A program made the translations under genes and the position numbers. The notes under the pieces were generated by a model. The model did no database searches. It was not told the DNA's origin and worked only from the letters and a program-made list of their open reading frames with translations. Of a DNA stretch of 59,967 nucleotides, positions 7,525-14,537 are shown one piece after another. The first letter of the stretch is position 1. Each line of letters opens with the position of its first letter. This DNA comes from Bryobacteraceae bacterium (GTDB lineage Bacteria; Acidobacteriota; Terriglobia; Bryobacterales; Bryobacteraceae), in NCBI GenBank assembly GCA_019748195.1, contig JAIEPW010000114.1, positions 1 to 59,967 on the forward strand, written 5' to 3'.

Positions 7525-8448
7525 ATGGATCGCCGCCTCGCTACTACCCTCTGCGGTATTCCGCTGGCGACTCCGGTATTAGCCGCTTCCGGCACTTGGG
7601 GCTATGGCCTCGAATTCCAGTCCATCGTCGATCTTCGCGAAGTCGGCGGCATCGTGGTCAAGGGCCTCTCGCGTGAGCCGATCGAGGGTAACCCGGCGCC
7701 CCGTCTGTTCGAATCCGAAGCCGGAATGATCAACTCGGTGGGGCTGCAAAATGTGGGCGTGCGCGCCTTCGTGCGGGACAAACTGCCTGGGCTCCGCGGA
7801 TGCGGCACGGCGATCCTCGCCAACGTGTTCGGTTACGCTCCGGAAGACTACGAGGAGGTGGTTCGAGTGCTGGAGGACGCCGATGGCGTGGCCGCCTACG
7901 AATTGAACGTATCCTGCCCGAACACGAAGCACGGCGGGATCTTTTTCTCCAGCGATCCGGCATTGCTGGCGCAGGTAGTCGGCGGGGTGCGCCGCATCGC
8001 GAAACGCCCCGTCATCGTGAAGCTCTCGCCGAACGTAGCCCGCATCGAGCCGCTGGCGCGCGCCGCCGAGGAAGCGGGCGCGGACGCGGTGTCCCTGGTG
8101 AACACCTTCGTCTCGCTGGCGATCGACGCGCGCCGGCGCAAGCCGCGCATCGGCGCGGGCTTCGGCGGGCTGTCGGGACCGGCTATCAAGCCGATCGCGC
8201 TCCGTATGGTCTATGAAGCCGCCAACGCGGTCAGGATTCCGGTGGTGGGACTCGGCGGCATCGCTACCGGGGAGGATGCGGCCGAGTTTTTGATCGCCGG
8301 CGCCTCCGCCGTTCAGGTGGGAACCGCATCGTTTTGGGACCCGGCGTCCCCGGTGCGCATCGCCCGCGAACTGGGCCGGTTTCTGGAAGAAGAAGGCATT
8401 CCGGGCGTGCGCGACCTGGTCGGCACGCTGAATTTTCAAAAGAAGTAG
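7525..8448 (+). CDS. pyrD: Dihydroorotate dehydrogenase, class 1B
   Basis: Cytoplasmic FMN enzyme oxidising dihydroorotate to orotate in pyrimidine synthesis. The catalytic base is a cysteine (C131 in NVSCPNTK), which marks the class 1 family; the N-terminal AASGTWGYG, INSVGLQN and the phosphate-binding GLGGIATGEDAAEF are also present. Class 1B enzymes pair with an iron-sulfur PyrK subunit; none is in the window, so the partner must be elsewhere. Length (307) is normal. ridA follows after 15 bases with its own ribosome site, suggesting co-transcription. Confidence 0.96.
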   Translation: MDRRLATTLCGIPLATPVLAASGTWGYGLEFQSIVDLREVGGIVVKGLSREPIEGNPAPRLFESEAGMINSVGLQNVGVRAFVRDKLPGLRGCGTAILANVFGYAPEDYEEVVRVLEDADGVAAYELNVSCPNTKHGGIFFSSDPALLAQVVGGVRRIAKRPVIVKLSPNVARIEPLARAAEEAGADAVSLVNTFVSLAIDARRRKPRIGAGFGGLSGPAIKPIALRMVYEAANAVRIPVVGLGGIATGEDAAEFLIAGASAVQVGTASFWDPASPVRIARELGRFLEEEGIPGVRDLVGTLNFQKK

Positions 8449-8463
8449 AACAGGAGAATCGAA

Positions 8464-8844
8464 GTGAAGAAGATCATCGCGACCGAAAACGCTCCCAAGG
8501 CCATCGGGCCGTACTCCCAGGCCGTGGTGCACAACGGGCTCGCCTTTCTGAGCGGACAGATCCCGCTGGACCCCGCCACCAACCAGATGGTGGAAGGCGG
8601 CATCGAGGCGCAGACCGAACGAGTGCTGGAGAACCTGAAGGGGCTGCTGGAAGCGTGCGGTTCTTCGCTCTCCGGCGTTTTGAAGACCACCGTGTTCCTG
8701 AAGGACATGGGCGAGTTCGCCAAGATGAACGAGATCTACGGGCGCTATTTCGCCGAGAACCCTCCGGCGCGAGCCACTGTCGAAGCCGCCCGCCTGCCGC
8801 GCGATGTGCGGGTGGAAATCGAGTGCATCGCAGTGGTCGGCTAG
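8464..8844 (+). CDS. ridA: RidA family enamine/imine deaminase
   Basis: RidA hydrolyses reactive 2-aminoacrylate and related imines released by PLP enzymes. The 126-residue protein has the family hallmarks IGPYSQA (14-20), FLSGQIPLDP (28-37), the carboxylate-binding arginine R103 in PARATVEA, and the C-terminal VEIECIAVV with E120. It starts with GTG; AGGAG lies 7 bases upstream. It is 15 bases downstream of pyrD and its TAG overlaps the stop of the convergent serine hydrolase in CTAG. Confidence 0.96.
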   Translation: MKKIIATENAPKAIGPYSQAVVHNGLAFLSGQIPLDPATNQMVEGGIEAQTERVLENLKGLLEACGSSLSGVLKTTVFLKDMGEFAKMNEIYGRYFAENPPARATVEAARLPRDVRVEIECIAVVG

Positions 8845-9890
8845 TAGCGCACCATGCGGAACGATAGTGCCGGGTGAGGGCCCGGCAGCATCTGCTGGAT
8901 CGCCTCCCGGCACACCCGCAGCCCCGTCGAGCCGTTGGTCAGGACAACCAGCGCCAGATCCCGGCCAACGCTGCCGATGGCGAACGCCTTGAATTCGCCG
9001 TCGTCGCCCCACTGCCAGAACGCGCTCCCCGCCGGGCTCGATTCCAGCCCCCAGCCGAGACCCCAGGCTAGGCCGTCCTGCACTTGAGTCGCCGGCTTCA
9101 GCATCTGGAGCGTGATCTCGTCCCCTCGGAGAAACCGCCGCAGGAAGCGGGCGTAGTCCGCGGCGGTTGTGTGCAGCGTACCAGCGGCCAGCCCCTCGGC
9201 GGGACGCCACTTGTGTCGCGGGCCGGACTCGCTACTCCCGATCGCCGCCCGATGCTCGAAGTCCGAACGCCAGACGAAGCTGCTGTCCCGCATTCCCAAC
9301 GGTTCAAAGACATGCCGCTGGGCGAGATCCTGCAGCGGATGTCCGGCCACGTGCTCCAGCACGTTCTGCAGATAGACGTACGCTTCACCGGAGTACCCGA
9401 ACTTCTCGCCAGGGCGGAACTGCAGGGCCAGCGGCTGGTTGCGAAGCCAGTTGGGGACCCCGGTGGAGTGGCTGAGCACCATGCGCGGCGTGATCAGCGC
9501 CAGTCTGGGGTCCTCCGGAACTTCGGAAGCCATCAGGGCGCGAAGGCGGGAACGGAAGGGGTGATCCAGCATCGCCGTCAGCGGCCGGTCGAGATCCAGC
9601 TTGCGGGCCGCCGCTTCCTTGAGAAACGTGTAAGCGAACACCGGCTTACTCAGCGAAGCAGCCTGGAAGATCGTGCCGGGCTCCACCTGCCTTTTCGATT
9701 CCGGATCGGCGACTCCGGCGGCGATCTCCGCCGGGCCTCCGCCGCGCGAGACCCACGCGATGGACGCACCCGGCAGCCTATGTTCGCTCAGCCAGCGGTC
9801 CAGTAATCCGGGAGAAATTTTTTCGGATTGCGGCCGCGCCGGGACCGCGGACAGGAACAGACTGGCGAGTATGTCGCGTCGGGATGGCAT
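8841..9890 (-). CDS. Serine hydrolase, class C beta-lactamase family
   Basis: Penicillin-binding-protein-like hydrolase of 349 residues (beta-lactamase/EstB/D-peptidase superfamily). The active-site SxxK is S79-L-S-K82 in FQAASLSKPV, the second motif is Y166-S-G in KFGYSGEAY, and WQWGDDGEFKAF fills the place of the third motif. Residues 1-20 (RRDILASLFLSAVPARP) look like an export signal. The substrate is unknown; the family includes D-aminopeptidases, esterases and beta-lactamases, so a resistance role should not be assumed. It is convergent with ridA with overlapping stops. Confidence 0.88.
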   Translation of the reverse strand: MPSRRDILASLFLSAVPARPQSEKISPGLLDRWLSEHRLPGASIAWVSRGGGPAEIAAGVADPESKRQVEPGTIFQAASLSKPVFAYTFLKEAAARKLDLDRPLTAMLDHPFRSRLRALMASEVPEDPRLALITPRMVLSHSTGVPNWLRNQPLALQFRPGEKFGYSGEAYVYLQNVLEHVAGHPLQDLAQRHVFEPLGMRDSSFVWRSDFEHRAAIGSSESGPRHKWRPAEGLAAGTLHTTAADYARFLRRFLRGDEITLQMLKPATQVQDGLAWGLGWGLESSPAGSAFWQWGDDGEFKAFAIGSVGRDLALVVLTNGSTGLRVCREAIQQMLPGPHPALSFRMVRY

Positions 9891-9930
9891 GTCCTTGTAC
9901 GACGCGCTCCCCCACGGAAAGGTTCGAACG

Positions 9931-11688
9931 TTAGTTGCCCCGGCCCACCGGGGCCGCCGGACGTTCCATGCCGTCTCCGGCTTTGGCCAGCGGCGGGATG
10001 CTCACCGGCAGTTTGCCGCGAATCGGGATCTCGCCGAACAGCGCCCGCACCGCGGCAGTCTCCGAAGCCTCCACGGTCGAATAGGTCGTCAGGTAAGCGG
10101 CGACATCAGGAAAAGACCGCAGCAGGTAGGGGTTGCCCAGCGACACCAGCACCACCGGAGCGGGTCCTTTCACCAGTTCCGCCAGGAATCGGGGGAAATC
10201 GCCGGGCAGCGCGACATTTCCGCGATTCGCCGCCACCGCGATGAAACCCGCGGCGATCACCTGTGCGCAATCGGCCGATTCGGCGATGATGCGATCCAAC
10301 TCGGCGGGAACCGCGGACGGATCGAGCCAGCGAACACGCGTCTCCGGCGAGCGGCGCCGGAACTCGCGGATCAGGCGGTCGCCCGCGGTGGAGAGCCGCG
10401 CGCCGTTCATCACGATCAGGCAATTTCTCGCGGCCGGCTGCAACGGGAGCGATTGCCGCGCGTCCTTCAGCAGCGTGACCGCTTTCTCCGCAACCGCCAG
10501 CGCCTGCAGCGCGGCCTCGGCGTTGTCGAGCGCATCCGCCACCGCTTCCGGCTCCACCAGTTTCTTGCGCGCCAGCCCCACCTTCTGTTTAGCCGCCAGG
10601 ACGCGGCGCACGCTGACATCGATGCGCTTGGCGCTGATTCGCCCGCTACGCACCGCCGCCACCAGAGCCTCGACGGCCGCTTCCGGATCGGGCGGCATCA
10701 GAAGCATGTCGGCGCCCGCTTCAATCGCCCGCACCGCCGCTTCGCCTCGCGTGAACATCTTCGTCAGCCCCGCCATGTCCATCGCATCGGTGACGATCAG
10801 TCCCTTGAACTTGAGTTCGTCGCGCAGCACTCCGCCCAGAATGCGGGACGAAACCGTCGCCGGAATCTCTTCAGGCTCCAGCGCCGGAACCGCCATGTGC
10901 GCCGTCATCACAGTGTCGACCCCGGCCGCGATCGCACTCTCAAACGGCTTCAGTTCCAGCCCGCGGATGCGGTCGGCCGGTGCTTCCAGCTTGGGCAGCT
11001 CCAGGTGGCTGTCCGCGGTAACGTCGCCGTGGCCGGGGAAGTGCTTAGCGGTGGTAAGCACGTAGTTGGCCGGATCGGAGTGCGCACCTTCCGTGAACGC
11101 CGCCACGAACTTCGCCACCATGTCTGGATCCTCGCCGAAGCTGCGGATATTAATAATCGGATTGTCGGGGTTGTTATTGACGTCGGCCACCGGCGCGAAC
11201 ACCCAATGAATGCCCATGGCGCGAGCCTCCCGCGCCGTCGCCGCTCCCAGCGCCCGCGCCGCTTCCAAATCGCCCGCCGCGGTGTAAGCCATCGGATAGG
11301 GGAACCGCACCGTACCCGCCACGCGCATCGATGCGCCGCGTTCGAAATCCGCCGACATCAGCAGCGGCACCCGCGCGGCTTTCTGCATTCGATTGATGAA
11401 CGTGACCATCTCGTACGGTTGCGCGTTCACCACCAGGCCGTTGCCGTTCACGCGATTGGCGACGATCAACCCGCCGACCCCGATGTCCTTCACCCAGCGC
11501 AAGTATTTCTTGTTATCGGCGCTGCGGGAGCTGGGGTTATCGCCGAAAACCACGGGGACCACCAGTTGCGCGATTTTTTGCCGCAGCGTCATCCCGCGCA
11601 GCCACGGCGGCGCGGGTTTCTTAGGCGGCGTAGCGAACAGAACGCAGGTTAAAAGAAGTCCCGCCGCAACGGTCCTGGTGGTGGACAT
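9931..11688 (-). CDS. Glycoside hydrolase family 3, NagZ-like
   Basis: Exported 585-residue GH3 enzyme, probably a beta-N-acetylglucosaminidase acting on cell-wall or chitin fragments. A signal peptide spans about 1-20. The GH3 barrel holds KHFPGHGDVTADSH (215-228), the mobile loop with the His-Asp dyad typical of NagZ-type members, and the nucleophile D301 in VTDAMDMAG. Residues about 400-570 form the second GH3 domain, with LVSLGNPYLL. It lies 40 bases upstream of the serine hydrolase, so the two may form a wall-degrading transcript. A -10-like element lies 6 bases before the ATG. Confidence 0.92.
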   Translation of the reverse strand: MSTTRTVAAGLLLTCVLFATPPKKPAPPWLRGMTLRQKIAQLVVPVVFGDNPSSRSADNKKYLRWVKDIGVGGLIVANRVNGNGLVVNAQPYEMVTFINRMQKAARVPLLMSADFERGASMRVAGTVRFPYPMAYTAAGDLEAARALGAATAREARAMGIHWVFAPVADVNNNPDNPIINIRSFGEDPDMVAKFVAAFTEGAHSDPANYVLTTAKHFPGHGDVTADSHLELPKLEAPADRIRGLELKPFESAIAAGVDTVMTAHMAVPALEPEEIPATVSSRILGGVLRDELKFKGLIVTDAMDMAGLTKMFTRGEAAVRAIEAGADMLLMPPDPEAAVEALVAAVRSGRISAKRIDVSVRRVLAAKQKVGLARKKLVEPEAVADALDNAEAALQALAVAEKAVTLLKDARQSLPLQPAARNCLIVMNGARLSTAGDRLIREFRRRSPETRVRWLDPSAVPAELDRIIAESADCAQVIAAGFIAVAANRGNVALPGDFPRFLAELVKGPAPVVLVSLGNPYLLRSFPDVAAYLTTYSTVEASETAAVRALFGEIPIRGKLPVSIPPLAKAGDGMERPAAPVGRGN

Positions 11689-11694
11689 GGCTTC

Positions 11695-11700
11695 AGGATA
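11695..11700 (-). promoter_or_regulatory. -10-like element, leaderless GH3 gene
   Basis: TATCCT ends 6 bases before the ATG at 11688; no Shine-Dalgarno site is visible. Confidence 0.45.
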
Positions 11701-11746
11701 ACTGAACCGCCGGAAGCCACCGGATTGGAGCTTGCGCGAGCTGCGT

Positions 11747-13675
11747 TTAAGTCAAACGCGAGAAGCGGCTATTCGAATTCGGAAGGTCTACGCCCATTGC
11801 AACGCCACAGAGGACTGCGAAGAGCAAGCCGAGCCAGGCGGACTCGGCGGCAGGTTGAGGTGTGGGAGCGGGGGCGCTGTTAACGGCTCCGGTGACCCAA
11901 GCTCCCAAAAGCACAGTCGCGATCGCCACCCACTGGTACAGCCGCAGCCCCGCGTAAATGACAGTCTGTGGTTCGCCGCGGTATGCCTCTTCCACGAACC
12001 TTCCCGCGCCAGTGAGGATGACGAACACGCCACAAATCATGTGCAATGGCGCGCCGGCCACCCACATCCGCCCGAGGGCCAGCATCACGAGAATGTTCCA
12101 CAGAATGGAGTAGAGCGGCGTGGGGTGCAGCGGGACGCCTTTCCAGCCCGCTATACGTACCACCCGAGAGTGCGGCCGCCAGTATCGTATCCCGATATCC
12201 GGGGAAACGGGTGACCCGTGGCAGCATCCTTGCACCAAACAGCGCAGCCGTCCAGCAGCCTGCATGACAGGAGACGCGGTGCAGCACGCGGCGCACAGGA
12301 GCCACCCATCCCAATCAGCCAGGGCGCTGCCCATCCATACGGCCGCCGCGACCCCCGCGAGCCCGCCGTAAAACCCGAACGGCCTCAGCAGGCGGTGTGA
12401 GCCCTCGACAAGCTGCGCCCAAAGAGCCGCTCCGGCGATCGCCGCCAGACCAATAGTGATAACAGCGGCTCCGGTCCCTGGACCTGCGAGGGTTCTTGCG
12501 ATCGCAATCCCGAGCCCGCCGGCCAGCCCAGCATAAACAGCATGATTGATCACACGGACCGGTCCGATCCGCCACTCAGCCCAAGAATTGGCCAGATACT
12601 CGCTAAGGTTTCGCAGGAGGTTCCATACCCTGCCACTCGCAATACTCACCACTGCGACGGCGCCACCCCCGAAAACATCCGCGAGAGAGTGCATCCCCGT
12701 GGTTACACAGCTAACCGCGACCGCGGCCGCCCAAACTCTGGCCACTGCCAGGACCGCACCCCGCCCTGACACAAACAACTCCGCAACCAGAACCGACCAA
12801 ATAACATGGAAGGATGGGAAGGCAGCAACTGGCGGGTACGTCCCGCGTTCCCATTCGAGAATCTGGCCCAGCAGAGTGGCAGGCGTGAAATCCGGTCGCG
12901 GGGCGAGTACGGGCAGCGCTCCGTAAATCGGAAATGCGATGAGCATGGCGATCCAGGAGCGGATCATCAACATGCGAAGATGCTCCTGAGACGGCGCCAT
13001 CAGCGATGCTAGAGGAACGCCGAGGTAAGTGGTGAGATAGATCGCTTCCGTCCACTCGATCACCGGAAGTTGCCGCTCCCAAGCCAGGCGTAAGTCGAAG
13101 CCATCGGCCGGAGTTCCTAGTCCGGTCGCCATGGTATAAAGCGCGCACCATGGCGCCAGGCTGAACGCGACAAATCGAAGGTGATCGAGAGGCAGGGGGC
13201 GCTCGTTCACCGGCCCAGGCAGCCACGTACCAGCTCGATTCGGGAAACGCCGCCGTAGATCTAGCGACTCATAGCCCAACACCAGCGCGGCGCACCCAAG
13301 TGCAACGGTTGGGCTGACGATCCACAGAGCAGCCGGCGATTGCGACACCATGCTTACGCCGAAGCACATCATCGTGAAACCGGCATAGATCGGATGCGGG
13401 ATGAGGCGAAAGATCCCGGCGCTCGCATAACGCGGCGGTGGAAAGGCGTTCATGGGCAGCCCTCCGCCCTCGATCCAGAGCTGCACCATTCCGCTGATCA
13501 GGAGCGCGATTCCGCAGACCATCAGAACCGCGCCAACCGCCGGGGTCCCGAACACGGGCAAGGAAACCGATCTCTCCATAGCGTTTGCCCACCAAACCAG
13601 CACCATGGGAAGAGCGAGACAGAACAGTGCGCCATAGAGCACGCGCTGCACAACTCCTCGGGGTATCAGGGCCAC
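11747..13675 (-). CDS. Three-module membrane enzyme: methyltransferase-like, PAP2 and Lgt-like
   Basis: A 642-residue polytopic membrane protein joining three enzyme-like modules. Residues about 10-165 resemble isoprenylcysteine/phospholipid methyltransferases (FRLIPHPIYAGFTMMCFG). Residues about 170-360 are a PAP2-type phosphatase/transferase, with AFPSFHVIWS (H290) and TTGMHSLADVFGG (H329, D333). Residues about 375-630 match prolipoprotein diacylglyceryl transferase in order: GRLRCLVQGCCHG, VPLHPTPLYSILWN, GAGRFVEEAYRGEP and LYQWVAI. The GTG at 13675 is chosen because GAGG lies 7 bases upstream and it overlaps the upstream gene's TGA by coupling; a TTG at 13708 is possible. Function is inferred only: lipid head-group or lipid-anchor chemistry. 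Confidence 0.85.
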   Translation of the reverse strand: MALIPRGVVQRVLYGALFCLALPMVLVWWANAMERSVSLPVFGTPAVGAVLMVCGIALLISGMVQLWIEGGGLPMNAFPPPRYASAGIFRLIPHPIYAGFTMMCFGVSMVSQSPAALWIVSPTVALGCAALVLGYESLDLRRRFPNRAGTWLPGPVNERPLPLDHLRFVAFSLAPWCALYTMATGLGTPADGFDLRLAWERQLPVIEWTEAIYLTTYLGVPLASLMAPSQEHLRMLMIRSWIAMLIAFPIYGALPVLAPRPDFTPATLLGQILEWERGTYPPVAAFPSFHVIWSVLVAELFVSGRGAVLAVARVWAAAVAVSCVTTGMHSLADVFGGGAVAVVSIASGRVWNLLRNLSEYLANSWAEWRIGPVRVINHAVYAGLAGGLGIAIARTLAGPGTGAAVITIGLAAIAGAALWAQLVEGSHRLLRPFGFYGGLAGVAAAVWMGSALADWDGWLLCAACCTASPVMQAAGRLRCLVQGCCHGSPVSPDIGIRYWRPHSRVVRIAGWKGVPLHPTPLYSILWNILVMLALGRMWVAGAPLHMICGVFVILTGAGRFVEEAYRGEPQTVIYAGLRLYQWVAIATVLLGAWVTGAVNSAPAPTPQPAAESAWLGLLFAVLCGVAMGVDLPNSNSRFSRLT

Positions 13676-14457
13676 CGCACTACCTCGTGGATAGCCCAGC
13701 CAGTACAACTTTCGCCGGAGCCGGTGAGCGTCGCGCGGCTAATCCATTTTTGTTCGTAAATGGCCAGCACTCGCGTCCCTGCAAAACGGTTAAGTCCAGG
13801 CAACGAGCGCAGCGCCGTCGAACCAAGCCGGCCCCCACGCAGCTCCACGCCAGGCTCCAGGCGAAGCCACACGCCTCCTTCCAAGTGGAGTTCGTCGGAT
13901 TTAACTTCATACAGGACTACCGGCCGCGAGTTACGATACGCGATCTGCTTCGGCACCGGTCCGCGCCAGTCGATCCACACGAGCGACTCGGGGCCGGCCA
14001 GAAAGCGGCCCCACCGCAACTCGCGGATTGGAAGTTTCCACGGGGGTATGGTCATGCGGAGGCGTTCCGCGTACCCCTGCCCCAGAAATTGTCGGGAAGC
14101 GGCGCGGAGAGAGACAGTGGCGGACGGCAGTCGGCACTCCCAGAGTAGTTCGCCTTCCTCATTGCTCAGCAGAGTCGCAGACACCGGGGCGGCGGCCGGG
14201 GTCCATATCCCAGAGAATTGAAGCGCTTGGCTTTCCCACGAGATGGTGCCGCTCGAGTCGCAGAGCGGACCCGGCGCGGACCGCATCGACCTCCGTCCTA
14301 TAGGTTCGGATCCGGACCCACGTCGCAGTGTACCTTCGTAATCGAACTTGAATCCCCTCCAGCTCAGGTTTCCGTGATAAGCAATGAAGACGCTTCCATC
14401 GGCGGTTACCACGTCCGCGTACCACTTGGAAAGCTGAAATCCTGTGGAATCCTGCAT
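13666..14457 (-). CDS. Unrecognised protein coupled to the three-module enzyme
   Basis: A 263-residue protein that I cannot assign. It opens with STGFQLSKWYADVVTADG and FIAYHGNLSWRGF, and contains several short beta-strand-like blocks with Trp (ISWESQALQFSGIWTP, LPIRELRWGRF, LVWIDWRG). The WY-D-V opening vaguely recalls lipocalin-like carotenoid hydratase proteins (CrtC type), but no diagnostic residues confirm this. No signal peptide or membrane segment. Its stop overlaps the GTG of the downstream three-module gene, so the two are almost certainly co-translated and may act on the same lipid-soluble substrate. A TTG three bases upstream (14460) is an alternative start. Confidence 0.75.
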   Translation of the reverse strand: MQDSTGFQLSKWYADVVTADGSVFIAYHGNLSWRGFKFDYEGTLRRGSGSEPIGRRSMRSAPGPLCDSSGTISWESQALQFSGIWTPAAAPVSATLLSNEEGELLWECRLPSATVSLRAASRQFLGQGYAERLRMTIPPWKLPIRELRWGRFLAGPESLVWIDWRGPVPKQIAYRNSRPVVLYEVKSDELHLEGGVWLRLEPGVELRGGRLGSTALRSLPGLNRFAGTRVLAIYEQKWISRATLTGSGESCTGWAIHEVVRWP

Positions 14458-14464
14458 CAATTAG

Positions 14465-14470
14465 ACAATA
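14465..14470 (-). promoter_or_regulatory. -10-like element, leaderless start
   Basis: TATTGT ends 7 bases before the ATG at 14457. The AT-rich sequence between has no Shine-Dalgarno site. Confidence 0.5.
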
Positions 14471-14537
14471 AGTATGACGGATTAGCCGGCCTATTGCATT
14501 GGTCGAAACGTAACAGCGCGAGTAATGGCGGCTGTTC

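Noticed and set aside
8841-9890. Calling the serine hydrolase an antibiotic-resistance beta-lactamase
   Set aside because: Motifs are shared by many esterases and peptidases; there is no KTG box typical of true class C enzymes.
9673-11652. 659-codon plus-strand frame opposite the GH3 gene
   Set aside because: Shadow of the GH3 gene; no domain signature.
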